Counted from the first letter of the stretch, positions 1-8,866 are shown. The stretch is 42,367 bases of DNA from Gammaproteobacteria bacterium (GCA_028821125.1 JAPPHD010000085.1:1-42367), one strand, 5' to 3'. The notes: generated from the sequence alone by a model not told the origin. Made by a program: numbers and translations.

Positions 1-99
1 AAATCATGGTGAAATTCGACTCGATCTCGGCCGAGTTGCGGAAGTCGGGTTAGTCCGGGTCGTTAGCGAACCGGTTCAATCCGCTGCCGACCCCGTCGC

Positions 100-3063
100 T
101 CAACTGCCCGACGTGGAGAGATTGGTGAGGTTTCCCGTCGGGGTGCCCAGAAGGCTCATTGCCTCGATGGGCCGTTCCGAGAGCACTCTCAGATGCCACT
201 TGCCGACGCCGTCGCCGAAGCGTCCCCGCAAGCCGCCGGTTCCGGACTCCAGTTGCTCCGCAGTGATCGTGCGGGATTCACCCGCGGGAAGCACGAGGCG
301 CACCGAACCGTAAGGGGGGCTGACGCCGCCGTCGTCGCGGCCGGAGATTGTCAGCATCGCATCCTCGTCGCCGGGATTGATCAGGCGCAGCGAACTCTGC
401 TGCTCGGAATTGCTGGCCGGGTTCAGGAACGGCACGTTAACGACGCCGTCGATAGCGGCCGCCATGTCCTGCACACTCGTTACGAACCCGTCCCTGGTGC
501 GCACGAACGCCAGGGCTTCCACATCCAGGTCGGATTCCAGTTCCAGGAACCAGTTGCCCGTGCCGTTGCCGATGCCGCCGGAAAGGCCCTTGGCCGCGTT
601 CCCAGACTCCAGATCGCCGGAATTGAAATGTGCCACCGCCCCGGCAGCCAGCGACAGCGTAACCGGTTCCGTGCGCAGCCCTTCGTCATCGGTGCCGCGA
701 ATGCGCACGGTGCCGGGTTCATCGGACCAGTTGATGATGCGCACGAACGCTTCCCGATAGAAACCCGGCGCGGGCAGCACGAACGGCAGCAGGCCCTTCC
801 TGCCCCGGCTGGAAAGGTTGGTCAGGTTGCCGGTGGGGCTTTCGAGCAGGTTGACCACGCCGATGGGTTCGCTCGCCGAGAGGAACAGGCGCCACTTGCC
901 GGCGCCGTCGCCGAGTTCCCCGTTCAGCCCGTTGCCCGTCTCCAGGTCTTGCGCGGAGATTTCCCGGGCCTCGCCCGCCGGCAGCGTCAGGCTCGCTTCC
1001 CCGCCGGGCGCGGCGTCGCCCCGGTCGTCCAGGCCGGCGAGCCTGACTTCCGCATCCACGGCGCCGGGGTTGAAAAGGCGCAGGAAGCTGGCCTGCTGCG
1101 TGTTCTTCGCCGGGTTGAAAAACGGGACGTAGTAGCGCCCGTCATCCAGCCTGGCTGCCTGGTCATGCATGCCGGTGAGGAACCCGTCCGAGGTGCGCAC
1201 GTAAGCCAGGGGCGCGATGTCCAGTTCGGTGGCCAGTTCGAGCCGCCAGTCGCCGTGGCCGATGCCGAAGCCGTTCGCCAACCCCTTCTCCGGATTGCCT
1301 GATTCCAGGTCTCGGGAGTTGAGATTGACGGTTTCTTCCCGGCCCATTTCCACCTCGATGGGGCCGAACCGGGTGCCGGCATCGTCAATGGCATGCAGAA
1401 CTAGCGTGCCGGATTCGGCAGCGCGGTTGATGATGCGAACGAAACCTTCGCGGCTGGTGTTTGACGTGGAGAGAACCAGCGGCAGCCCGTATTGTCGGGT
1501 AACCGGCCCGGCCGCAACGGCGCCATCGCTGCCGGCCACGCCGACCCTAGCCGCGCTCGAGCAGTTGTTATCCACGTCGGACTCGCCGTCGAGGGGCCGG
1601 ACGCAAGCGCCGTAGTAATAGTAGCCCGCCTCCGGGGGGGCAACCAGGCGCGGGTAGTGATCGCTGGCCGCCAGGGCGTCGAGCCCGTCGACGCTGTCGG
1701 AGCCCTCGTTGATGTCTTCGGTGGAGATCACGCCGTTGATGGAACGGTAGAAGCGCAGGTGAGTGGCCTCCGATGGGGCGTTACCGCGGTTGCGCACCCG
1801 AACGGTCGGAGAGAAAGCCTCCCCCGGCATCGGCTCGAAATTCCCGGCGTCGGGGAACTCGACCACGAGGTCAGGGCGGCCTGAGCCGTCTTCCGGGAGG
1901 TGGACCACCCGCACCCTGTAATGGCCGGTCACGAGCCGGGAACCGCCCGCCACTGCCAGATAGTAGGCGTCCGGCTCGAAAACGGCGCCGTCGTCAATCC
2001 TGAAATTCAAGCCGTCGCCGCTGTCGTGGTCATCGGCGAGCAGTTCGCCTTCCTCGTCGTAGAGGCGCCCATACGTGTCCGTGGAGCCGGTTGTCGCGAT
2101 GACCAGGCGCCCGCGGGAGCGGGTCTCGAACCGCCACCAGTCGATATCCTCCTCGAGGTCGATGGCGTCCCCCACCTCGACGCCGACGCCGATGGCGGTG
2201 GCCTGTTCGAGCACGTCGTCGTCCCGGTCTCGCGCATTGCCGCTGGTGCCGGGCACCAGGCTGGTGCGCAGCGTGTAGTTTCCGTACACGTTGTCGCCGC
2301 CGGAAACCCGCACGTAGTAGACGCGGTCGTCAACCTGGCGTTCGACGCGGAAGTTCTTCGCATCGCCGCTGTCGTCGTCAAACTCGAGTACCCTGCCGTC
2401 GCCGTCCATCAGTTCGCCGAACGTGTCGGTTCCCCCGGACGTCGCAACCGACATCGCACCTCGTGACGAGGGCTCGAGGCGGTAGTAGTCCCAGTCGCCG
2501 GCGAGGTCGACGGCGCCGTTTCGATTCCTGTTGATATCGACTTCAATGGCTTCGAAACAACTGCCGCCGACGGAGCCCCGGCCCTCGCGGCGGGGGGAGG
2601 TAAAGGTGCCCGCGCCGATCAGGGTGGTGGAGTTGTCGTCCGGCGATGTGCTGTCGTACTCATAGACGGCGAGGTGCCGCCGATAGGTGCCGTGCGGGGG
2701 TGCGCGGTACTTCGTGGTGAAACTGATGCCGGCCCAGGATTGCTGCGGGCCGAGGCTTGAATCGCCGCCGGTTACCACGCGGTCGAGCGGAAACAGGTGC
2801 CGTATGTCGTGGTTTTCGACGTTGAAGGAGTCGTAGCCATACGAGCCGGGGGAATTACACTCCGTGTAGCGCAGCGACAGCAGGAGTGTCCTGGTGCGCT
2901 CGATACGGGAAGGATTCCGCAACTCGTCGATCTCGACGGTTACGTTTTCTTCGTCGTCACTGACCTCGAAGGAGTAATCGCCCACAAATTCGACGCGGGC
3001 CGCGAGAGCCGCGTTCGCGGCCAGGCAGAACAACAATGGCAGCGAGTTGGGAAATTTCGACAT
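100..3063 (-). CDS. Large secreted repeat protein with PPC-like and CARDB-like domains
   Basis: About 987 residues. I chose the ATG at 3063 because it begins a clear signal peptide (MSKFPNSLPLLFCLAANAALA) right behind a GAGG ribosome site; the open frame continues further upstream without secretory character. After the signal come two beta-rich units resembling bacterial pre-peptidase C-terminal domains (each with a D-x-D-x-x-x-x-x 'DDDSGD' or 'DDHDSGD' acidic loop and a 'YYVRVSGG' or 'YYLAVAGG' strand), then a CARDB-like stretch starting near 'PDLVVEF'. The C-terminal half holds four related units of about 110-120 residues, alternating between 'FVRIIN' and 'LRLFN/LRLIN' types, and ending in 'PTGNLTNLS'. 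No catalytic motif or membrane anchor is evident. It is probably an exported surface or extracellular protein; function unknown. Confidence 0.85.
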   Translation of the reverse strand: MSKFPNSLPLLFCLAANAALAARVEFVGDYSFEVSDDEENVTVEIDELRNPSRIERTRTLLLSLRYTECNSPGSYGYDSFNVENHDIRHLFPLDRVVTGGDSSLGPQQSWAGISFTTKYRAPPHGTYRRHLAVYEYDSTSPDDNSTTLIGAGTFTSPRREGRGSVGGSCFEAIEVDINRNRNGAVDLAGDWDYYRLEPSSRGAMSVATSGGTDTFGELMDGDGRVLEFDDDSGDAKNFRVERQVDDRVYYVRVSGGDNVYGNYTLRTSLVPGTSGNARDRDDDVLEQATAIGVGVEVGDAIDLEEDIDWWRFETRSRGRLVIATTGSTDTYGRLYDEEGELLADDHDSGDGLNFRIDDGAVFEPDAYYLAVAGGSRLVTGHYRVRVVHLPEDGSGRPDLVVEFPDAGNFEPMPGEAFSPTVRVRNRGNAPSEATHLRFYRSINGVISTEDINEGSDSVDGLDALAASDHYPRLVAPPEAGYYYYGACVRPLDGESDVDNNCSSAARVGVAGSDGAVAAGPVTRQYGLPLVLSTSNTSREGFVRIINRAAESGTLVLHAIDDAGTRFGPIEVEMGREETVNLNSRDLESGNPEKGLANGFGIGHGDWRLELATELDIAPLAYVRTSDGFLTGMHDQAARLDDGRYYVPFFNPAKNTQQASFLRLFNPGAVDAEVRLAGLDDRGDAAPGGEASLTLPAGEAREISAQDLETGNGLNGELGDGAGKWRLFLSASEPIGVVNLLESPTGNLTNLSSRGRKGLLPFVLPAPGFYREAFVRIINWSDEPGTVRIRGTDDEGLRTEPVTLSLAAGAVAHFNSGDLESGNAAKGLSGGIGNGTGNWFLELESDLDVEALAFVRTRDGFVTSVQDMAAAIDGVVNVPFLNPASNSEQQSSLRLINPGDEDAMLTISGRDDGGVSPPYGSVRLVLPAGESRTITAEQLESGTGGLRGRFGDGVGKWHLRVLSERPIEAMSLLGTPTGNLTNLSTSGS

Positions 3064-3298
3064 ACCTCGTCTCAACAATTGGTGATGTTTCTTCGGATGC
3101 AGGCAACACACTTGTCGCTTTGTTCTAATTTTAGTCTTTCCGCCGCTTGAGGGGTATCGGACCAAACGGTGGGAAGCCGAGGTTCGCTTGTGGCAGGTAT
3201 TTGGACTCCGCGGCGTGCAGCAAGTTCAGCCGCTGTTCTTTTGATCTCTTTTGGATCGGGTCGGCTAGTCCACGCCCCGGGCATCGGCGCTCTTTACG

Positions 3299-3400
3299 CT
3301 ATTGCAGATTCAGCAACGTACAGTCGGCAGGCTCCAGACGCGGCGCAATTGTCTGGTTCCGTCAGTCTGCAACGAGATCCAGCGATCAGGCACCACCTGA
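3299..3400 (-). pseudogene. Decayed copy of the 3' end of the aspartic protease gene
   Basis: Read on the minus strand, this stretch matches the last ~35 codons of the intact protease gene at 3749-4168. The remnant reads SLDLVAD-stop-RNQTIAPR...LLNLQ-stop, where the intact gene reads SLDLIADCRNQTLTPR...LLNLK-stop. The nucleotide match is plain: both end with almost the same sequence around the stop (CTATTGCAGATTCAGCA versus CTATTTCAGATTCAGCA on the plus strand). It has two internal stops and a frame shift, so it cannot be functional. It lies about 450 bases downstream of the intact copy, with the small coiled-coil gene between them, which suggests an old local duplication. Confidence 0.75.
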
Positions 3401-3433
3401 CCGTTTTGCGGTTTCCGCGGCGGCGGCGGGAAA

Positions 3434-3727
3434 TCAGGAAGCCGGTTCGGGGCGGCCCTCAGTAGGGAAATCGTGGGGCAGGCCGAGCACATGGCTTTCC
3501 ACCACCGCAAGGCGTTTGTCGAGCGATGCCTGCCCGATTTGCAGCGCTTCGATTTTCGCGCCCAAGTCTTCACGCACATCCCTGATCTCTGAGCGCAGCT
3601 CGGCGCCGAGCCGCTCGATCTTGCCGTCAAGCCAGGCAGCCTGCGCCAACACCGTAACGCCGATTGCCACGATCGCAAAAAACTCTGCGCTCAGCTTGCG
3701 CGCCGGCTCTGCTGGCTGATCGGCCAT
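3434..3727 (-). CDS. Small membrane-anchored coiled-coil protein (family member 1)
   Basis: 97 residues. An N-terminal hydrophobic helix (roughly residues 14-32, EFFAIVAIGVTVLAQAAWL) is followed by a charged amphipathic region rich in E, R, D and K, typical of a coiled coil. The C-terminal part (LGAELRSEI... and QASLDKRLAVVESHVLG) is nearly the same as in the 163-residue protein at 7971-8462, so the two genes are paralogues. I do not recognise an established function. It sits 21 bases downstream of the aspartic protease gene on the same strand and may be cotranscribed with it. Confidence 0.7.
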   Translation of the reverse strand: MADQPAEPARKLSAEFFAIVAIGVTVLAQAAWLDGKIERLGAELRSEIRDVREDLGAKIEALQIGQASLDKRLAVVESHVLGLPHDFPTEGRPEPAS

Positions 3728-3748
3728 GTTTGAATCCTGACCCGTGCG

Positions 3749-4168
3749 CTATTTCAGATTCAGCAGCGGATAGTCGGGAGACTCCGGCCGCGGCGTCAGC
3801 GTCTGATTGCGGCAGTCGGCGATGAGATCCAGCGATTCCAGCACAACCTGGCCGATCAAGGGTTCGCTCAGCGGTGGGCCGACGACGCAGTCAGTGTTCA
3901 TGAAGCGCCTGCATAGGCTGACAGTGACAGGACCGGCTACCGGCCGTTCTTCCTTGCGCTCGTCGGCATAGGTCACCATCGCCGTGCGCCGGATATCGAG
4001 CCCAAGCCGCTCTACGACATTGCGCGGCAACATGAGAATGACCGCGCCGGTGTCGACTGTGGCGCTGAGGGTCGTGCGCCGGATATCCGACTCCGTTCCT
4101 TGACCACGCTCGAAGTCTGCGCGGTCGAGCGGGTTTTCCAGTTCCGCCTCGACAACGATCTCGCCCAT
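3749..4168 (-). CDS. Clan AA (retroviral-type) aspartic protease
   Basis: 139 residues. The active-site motif V-D-T-G-A is at residues 38-42 (D39 would be the catalytic aspartate), followed by the usual hydrophobic strand and 'LPRNVVERLGL'. A later 'PLIGQVVLESLDLIAD' fits the second conserved block of small bacterial retropepsin-like proteases (typically 'xxLLGxxxLExLxlxiD'). These enzymes work as dimers, each subunit giving one aspartate. There is no signal peptide or membrane segment, so it is probably cytoplasmic. The substrate is unknown. A decayed copy of the 3' end lies at 3299-3400. Confidence 0.75.
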   Translation of the reverse strand: MGEIVVEAELENPLDRADFERGQGTESDIRRTTLSATVDTGAVILMLPRNVVERLGLDIRRTAMVTYADERKEERPVAGPVTVSLCRRFMNTDCVVGPPLSEPLIGQVVLESLDLIADCRNQTLTPRPESPDYPLLNLK

Positions 4169-4333
4169 TGGCTGACGCTCTCACCAACCTTTGTTGCAGG
4201 CCGGCAACTATACCAATTCGGATAGTCCGGATGCCCCATCTCCAGCTCAAAATTGGAAGTTCGGGCAGATTTCCAACGCGAAATCGAGAGATGTCTGCAT
4301 AGGCACCGTTTGCGCGCCGGCAAGCCAGCTACC

Positions 4334-4918
4334 CTATTCCGGCAGGTAGCCGATATCGGCGTTGATGTCATCGCCGCCGCTCTCGGAATCCGCGCCCAGG
4401 GAATAGAGCGCGAATCCCTGCAGCGTTTCCGCCGGTTGCTCGTACTTGTAGGGCTCGCGCCAGGGGTCGAGGGGCAACTCGTCTTCCAGATAGGGGCCCC
4501 TCCAGTAGTCCGCGACTTCGGCCGGAGGGCTCATCAGCGCTTCCAGGCCCTCGCCCGTACTCGGATACGTGCCGATGTCGAGCCGGTATGTCTGCAATGC
4601 GCCACGCAGCATCTTTATCTGGGTCTCGGCGGTCTGCACCTTGGAGGCATCGACGCGGCCGAAAAGCCGCGGGCCGACCAGGCCGGTGAGCAGGCCGAGA
4701 ATCACCAGCACCACCATGAGTTCGATGAGCGAAAAACCCCTGTTGCGCGCCCGCGGCCTCGCACTCTGCCCGTTGCGGTTTGCCGCTCGATGCGCAGCTT
4801 CGCGCCTCCCGCCAACCGCACCCGGCGAAACGGGCTGTGCCGCTCGCGACGCATTGTGGCCATTGACCAATGCGGGCCGGCCAGGGCCCTGCCCGTGTTC
4901 CGGCCTGTTCATCTTCAT
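4334..4918 (-). CDS. gspG: Type II secretion major pseudopilin GspG
   Basis: 194 residues. The type IV pilin-like cleavage site G|FSLIEL is followed by a hydrophobic helix (MVVLVILGLLTGLVGPRLFG), with the conserved E at position +5 after cleavage. The mature part carries the GspG signature 'TYPSTGEGLEAL' and a C-terminal Asp-rich calcium-binding-like end (GGDDINADIGYL). GspG polymerises into the periplasmic pseudopilus. Cleavage would come after G61, a leader about 50 residues longer than usual. The only good start in frame is the ATG at 4918 (a TTG lies about 16 codons later). It begins 2 bases past the gspF stop, so the genes form an operon. Confidence 0.9.
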   Translation of the reverse strand: MKMNRPEHGQGPGRPALVNGHNASRAAQPVSPGAVGGRREAAHRAANRNGQSARPRARNRGFSLIELMVVLVILGLLTGLVGPRLFGRVDASKVQTAETQIKMLRGALQTYRLDIGTYPSTGEGLEALMSPPAEVADYWRGPYLEDELPLDPWREPYKYEQPAETLQGFALYSLGADSESGGDDINADIGYLPE

Positions 4919-4920
4919 GT

Positions 4921-6117
4921 TCACAGCACCCCCTCGTTGACACTGGTCATGGCCAGGATGACGCCGATCATGATCGAGCCGAGAAAACCGCCGATGAGCA
5001 GGATGGCCAGCGGCTCGATGAGGTTGAGAAAGCGTTTCATGCGCCGCGTGCTGTTCTGCTCGTACAGCGTCGCCAGCGAGCGCAGCATCTCCGCGAGCTG
5101 GCCAGACTGCTCGCCGACCCGCACCAGATTGTAGCCGGTGGGGGTGAGGGCGTCCTGCTTTTCCAGGGCTTCGGCCAGCGAGACGCCGCCGCGCACATCG
5201 GCTTCCGCCCGCCCCAGGCCCGTGCGGCGGCGGGAGATGCGCACGCCCCGGGCGGCGAGGCCCAGGGCGTCCATCAGCTCGACGCGACTTGCCAGCATGG
5301 CGCTCATTACCGAAGCCCACTTGGCGGTGTCGGCCTCAGACAGCCAGTCGCTCAAGAGCGGCAGGCGGGCGAGGCTGTCCATGAAGCGCTGGCGCACCGC
5401 GGGCCGGCGGAACAGGGTGATCAGCAGCGCAGCCAGCGCCACGGCGCCGGCAATCACCAGCAGCACGTTCTCGTTGAACCAGGCGCCGGTGCGCAGCACC
5501 ACTTCGGCCAGCAGCGGCAGGTCGTCGGCCTGCTCGAGCAGGTTGGTGAACTGGGGCACCACGAACACGAACACGAAAAACACCGCCGCCAGGCCCGCCG
5601 TAATGAGGATGGCGGGATAGGTGAGGGCGCTCTTGAAGTCGGAGGCCACTTTCTGGTCGTACTCCATCTGGCCCACGGCCTGGCGGAGCGCGGCGGCGAG
5701 CTGGCCGCTCAGTTCGCCCGCCTCCACCAGGTGGAAGACGTAGTCGGGCACCGGCAGTTCGCTGGCGCGCAGGGCGCCCAGGAAATTCTCGCCCTGGGAA
5801 AGGCCCTTGCCCATGGCGGTGAACGCCGTTGCCAGCGCCGGGTGATGGCTGCCGCGGCTCTGGGCGGTGATGGCATCGCCCAGGGAGACGCCGGATTCGA
5901 GCAGGGTGGCCAGTTCGTGGAAGGCCACCGTCACTTCCTGGGCGCGCAGGCGGCGGCGCGGGGCGAGGCGCAGTTCCGTCCTGCGCTCGGTCACTTCCAC
6001 CACGGTGTGGCCGTTGCTGGTGAGGCTGCGCACGGCTTCGGATGCGGAATCGGCCTGCACCTGGCCGGTCAGGCGCTGGCCCTGGCGGTCGAATACCTCG
6101 TAGTTGAATTCGGGCAC
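4921..6117 (-). CDS. gspF: Type II secretion inner-membrane platform protein GspF
   Basis: 398 residues, the normal length for GspF. It has two repeated GspF domains, each ending in membrane helices. Around residue 170 is the first hydrophobic segment (TYPAILITAGLAAVFFVFVFVV); another at about 215-235 follows, and the last (LAILLIGGFLGSIMIGVIL) is near the C terminus with the family's 'MTSVNEGVL'-type end. The start is a GTG. It lies 8 bases after gspE and 2 bases before gspG, so the three are one transcription unit. GspF couples the GspE ATPase to pseudopilus assembly. No gspC, gspD or minor pseudopilin genes are in the window. Confidence 0.93.
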   Translation of the reverse strand: MPEFNYEVFDRQGQRLTGQVQADSASEAVRSLTSNGHTVVEVTERRTELRLAPRRRLRAQEVTVAFHELATLLESGVSLGDAITAQSRGSHHPALATAFTAMGKGLSQGENFLGALRASELPVPDYVFHLVEAGELSGQLAAALRQAVGQMEYDQKVASDFKSALTYPAILITAGLAAVFFVFVFVVPQFTNLLEQADDLPLLAEVVLRTGAWFNENVLLVIAGAVALAALLITLFRRPAVRQRFMDSLARLPLLSDWLSEADTAKWASVMSAMLASRVELMDALGLAARGVRISRRRTGLGRAEADVRGGVSLAEALEKQDALTPTGYNLVRVGEQSGQLAEMLRSLATLYEQNSTRRMKRFLNLIEPLAILLIGGFLGSIMIGVILAMTSVNEGVL

Positions 6118-6125
6118 GCTGGCTT

Positions 6126-7838
6126 TCAGTTTTCCGCCAGGGTCAGCCGGGTGACCTCATCGAGGGTCGTGCGGCCGTGGGACGCCTTCACAAGCCCGTC
6201 CTGGAACAGGTTGCGGTGGCCCTGGGCGGCGGCGAAGCGCTTCAGGTCGTTGAGCGGGGCGCCGGCCACGATCATGTCCTGCAGCTCGCCGTTCATGGGC
6301 ACCAGTTCGTAGATGCCGGTGCGGCCCCGGTAGCCGGTGTGCTGGCAGGCGTGACAGCCCGGGGTGTGCACCCAGTTCTGCCCGAGCAGGCCCGGCGGCA
6401 TGGCGGCGAGGTGCGCATCGAGATACGCCGGCGGCTCCATGGGCTGTGCGCAGTGCGAGCAGGGCTTGCGCACCAGGCGCTGGGCCTGCACGCCGCGGAT
6501 GGGCGAGGCCACCAGGAAGGGCTCCACGCCCATGTCCACCAGGCGGGTGAAGCTGGCGATGGCGTCGTTGGTGTGCACCGTGGAGAGCACCACGTGGCCC
6601 GTGAGCGCGGAGCGGATGGCGATTTCCGCCGTTTCCAGGTCGCGCATCTCGCCGATCATGATGACGTCCGGGTCCTGGCGCAGGATGGCCCGAAGGGCGC
6701 GGGCGAAGGTATAGCCGATCTCCGCCTGCACCTGAATCTGGGTGATATCCGGCATCTGGTATTCCACCGGGTCTTCCACGGTGATGATCTTCTTCACGCC
6801 GTCGTCCATCTCGCCGAGCGCCGCATACAGCGTGGTGGACTTGCCCGAGCCGGTGGGGCCCGTCACCAGTACGATGCCGTTGCTCGCGCCCAGCCAGCCG
6901 CGGAACATCTCCAGGTGGTCCGGGTCCATGCCCAGGCCCGGCAGGTCGAGGTCGTCGCGCTCCTTGGGCAGCATGCGCATCACGATGGACTCGCCGAAGG
7001 CGCAGGGCACCGTGGAGACGCGGATGTCCATCTCCTTGCCGGAGATGCGGGCGGTGATGCGGCCGTCCTGGGGCAGGCGGCGCTCTGCGATGTCGATGCC
7101 GCTGATGAGCTTGATGCGCGAGGCCACCGCGGGGAAGCGCTCAACGGGCTGGGTGAGCCGGCTGTGCAGGATGCCGTCTACCCGCATGCGCACGGCGAAG
7201 TTCTCTTCGGAGGGCTCCACGTGGATGTCCGAGGCATCGAGGTCCACCGCCTGGGAGAGCAGGTTGTTCACCAGCTCGATTACCGGGGCTTCCTCGGCCA
7301 TCTCGCGCAGTTGCTTCGCATCGCCGCCGGCGAACAGGTTCTCGATGGCGCGTTCCTTGCGCACGAAATCCACCAGGCGGTCGATCTGGTGGTTGGCGGC
7401 GAGGTAGAAAGCCACGGGTTCGCCGGGATAGAAATAGTTGAGGGTGCCCAGCAGTTCCTGGTCTTGCGGGTCGCGGGCCAGGCACTGCAGATTGTCGCCG
7501 TCGCGCCACAGCAGCACGGCGCGGTCGAGCAGCCACTCGAGCCTGACGGGGGAGGCCACCATGAACTGGTATACCTCAAGGCTGTCGGGCAGCTCTTCGG
7601 CATTGCGCAGGTAAACCGCATCCAGGCGCTCTTCCAGCGTCTTCAGCAGCAGGTCTTCCGAGATGGCGCCCACCCTCACCAGCAGCGCGCCGAGCCGGCC
7701 GCCCACCTGCTGCTGGATCTTCACCGCGCGCTCCACATCGGCCGGGTCTACCTGGCCGCGGGCGACGAGCAGTTCGCCGAGCCGCATTTCGCGCCCGGCG
7801 TCTTGTTGTTCCGGCAGTTGCGGGGAAGGCTCGCTCAC
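6126..7838 (-). CDS. gspE: Type II secretion ATPase GspE
   Basis: About 570 residues from the GTG at 7838 (VSEPSPQLPEQ...). The frame is open upstream to 7958, but that extension (MCQYAAALPSLVELRHEA...) does not look like GspE; an ATG at 7787 (MRLGELLVARG) is the other possible start. The N-terminal MshEN-type domain precedes the ATPase core. Walker A is GPTGSGKST near residue 325, the Walker B region is VIMIGEMRDLETAEIA near 391, and a metal-binding CxxC pair (CSHC and CHAC) lies near 459 and 492. This is the cytoplasmic hexameric motor that drives pseudopilus growth. It is the first gene of gspE-gspF-gspG. Confidence 0.93.
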   Translation of the reverse strand: MSEPSPQLPEQQDAGREMRLGELLVARGQVDPADVERAVKIQQQVGGRLGALLVRVGAISEDLLLKTLEERLDAVYLRNAEELPDSLEVYQFMVASPVRLEWLLDRAVLLWRDGDNLQCLARDPQDQELLGTLNYFYPGEPVAFYLAANHQIDRLVDFVRKERAIENLFAGGDAKQLREMAEEAPVIELVNNLLSQAVDLDASDIHVEPSEENFAVRMRVDGILHSRLTQPVERFPAVASRIKLISGIDIAERRLPQDGRITARISGKEMDIRVSTVPCAFGESIVMRMLPKERDDLDLPGLGMDPDHLEMFRGWLGASNGIVLVTGPTGSGKSTTLYAALGEMDDGVKKIITVEDPVEYQMPDITQIQVQAEIGYTFARALRAILRQDPDVIMIGEMRDLETAEIAIRSALTGHVVLSTVHTNDAIASFTRLVDMGVEPFLVASPIRGVQAQRLVRKPCSHCAQPMEPPAYLDAHLAAMPPGLLGQNWVHTPGCHACQHTGYRGRTGIYELVPMNGELQDMIVAGAPLNDLKRFAAAQGHRNLFQDGLVKASHGRTTLDEVTRLTLAEN

Positions 7839-7970
7839 GATACGCCGCCAACAGGGCAAGGCCAGCCCCTGCCGACCCTGCAATATCCGTCTGGTTTCAG
7901 GGTGCGCTTCATGCCGCAATTCTACCAGCGAGGGCAATGCCGCGGCATATTGGCACAAATGAGGGGTATG

Positions 7971-8462
7971 TCAGGAAGCGGGCGCCGCCAGGTTTTCGGG
8001 ACGGGCGGACTGCGGCATGCCGAGCACATGACTCTCTACCACCGCCAGGCGTTTGTCCAACGATGCCTGGCCAGCTCGCAGAACGCCGATGTCCGAACGC
8101 AGTTCGGCGCCTAGATCTTCGATTTTCCGGTGGAACTTTTCGAACCTGCGTTCGAACTTGGCGTCGAACTGTTCGAACCTGCCTTCGATCTTGGCGTCGA
8201 ACTGCTCGAACTTGCCTTCGAATTTGGCGTCGAGCTGTTCGAACTTGCCTTCGAACTTGGCGTCGAACTGTTCGAACTTGCCTTCGAATTTGGCGTCGAA
8301 CTGTTCGAATTTGCCTGCGAACTTGGCGTCGAACTGTTCGAACTTGCCGTCCAGCCAGACAACAAGAGACAACAAGGCAACCACAGAAGTCACCGCAAAG
8401 GACATCAGCGCCACAATCTCGGTGCTTATCCTGCGCTCCGGCACTACTGACTGCTCTGCCAT
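7971..8462 (-). CDS. Membrane-anchored coiled-coil protein with 11-residue repeats (family member 2)
   Basis: 163 residues. An N-terminal hydrophobic helix (residues ~13-36) is followed by about seven copies of an 11-residue unit FEQFDAKFEGK, then 'LGAELRSDIGVLRAGQASLDKRLAVVESHVLG', which closely matches the end of the 97-residue protein at 3434-3727. An 11-residue periodicity fits a right-handed or hendecad coiled coil, so a long rod lying off the membrane is likely. The repeats come from a 33-bp tandem DNA repeat (separate entry). The function is unknown, and no enzymatic motif is present. Confidence 0.75.
   Translation of the reverse strand: MAEQSVVPERRISTEIVALMSFAVTSVVALLSLVVWLDGKFEQFDAKFAGKFEQFDAKFEGKFEQFDAKFEGKFEQLDAKFEGKFEQFDAKIEGRFEQFDAKFERRFEKFHRKIEDLGAELRSDIGVLRAGQASLDKRLAVVESHVLGMPQSARPENLAAPAS
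8161..8358. repeat. 33-bp in-frame tandem repeat
   Basis: Six consecutive 33-base units begin at 8161, 8194, 8227, 8260, 8293 and 8326. Each starts GCGTCGAACTGTTCGAA or a one-base variant; the last unit has diverged at its end, and a further degenerate unit precedes 8161. Each unit encodes one 11-residue coiled-coil repeat. Near-identity of neighbouring units suggests recent expansion by slippage or unequal recombination, so copy number may vary among strains. Confidence 0.9.
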
Positions 8463-8704
8463 GCCCGAATACTACCGCTTGCCCTGGGTGTTGAACCTTC
8501 TTGACATTCCCGCTGTGGCGGCGCAATACACCCACATCCACTACTGCTCACCGCCGCTCGCCGAACCCGGCAGGCGGCAGGAATGCCCACTACAATGAAA
8601 TACGAAAAGCGGGTGCCCGCGCAATGGGCAACCGCCCACATTTCACGTAGGAAATCTCTCAAGTTCCTGGTCGCGCAGCACGGCTTTTCGCCGGCGCTGC
8701 CGAT

Positions 8705-8827
8705 CTAGGCGGTAAACCAGAGAAACCCGAAATACGGGATCCAAAGCAAAACCCACGCAATGACCAGAATCAACTTGAGTTTCGGGCTCAGCTTGCTGGG
8801 CACCATTTTTGGCCGGCCTGCCAACAT
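8705..8827 (-). CDS. Small single-pass membrane protein (40 residues)
   Basis: The frame starts with ATG at 8827, preceded by a GGAG ribosome site at 5-base spacing, and ends with TAG at 8705. The product starts MLAGRPKMVPSKLSPKLKL and continues into one hydrophobic helix rich in Trp and Phe (ILVIAWVLLWIPYFGFLWF), then stops two residues later. A Lys-rich stretch before the helix predicts the N terminus inside. The overlapping longer frame on the same strand has no such character. I do not recognise the family; small inner-membrane proteins of this type often modulate larger complexes. Confidence 0.6.
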   Translation of the reverse strand: MLAGRPKMVPSKLSPKLKLILVIAWVLLWIPYFGFLWFTA

Positions 8828-8866
8828 ACATACTCCTGACAGCCTGCGGCGAAGATACCGCGCCTC

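Noticed and set aside
1-60. Short plus-strand frame ending at the TAG near position 51 (MVKFDSISAELRKSG)
   Set aside because: Only 15 codons are visible; it could be the end of a gene to the left, but there is too little to support a call.
193-1302. Long plus-strand frame opposite the secreted repeat protein
   Set aside because: Shadow of the minus-strand gene: it mirrors its codon pattern and has no domain.
6177-8114. 645-residue plus-strand frame opposite gspE
   Set aside because: Shadow of gspE, whose motifs are unmistakable; product is His/Gly/Val-rich with no fold pattern.
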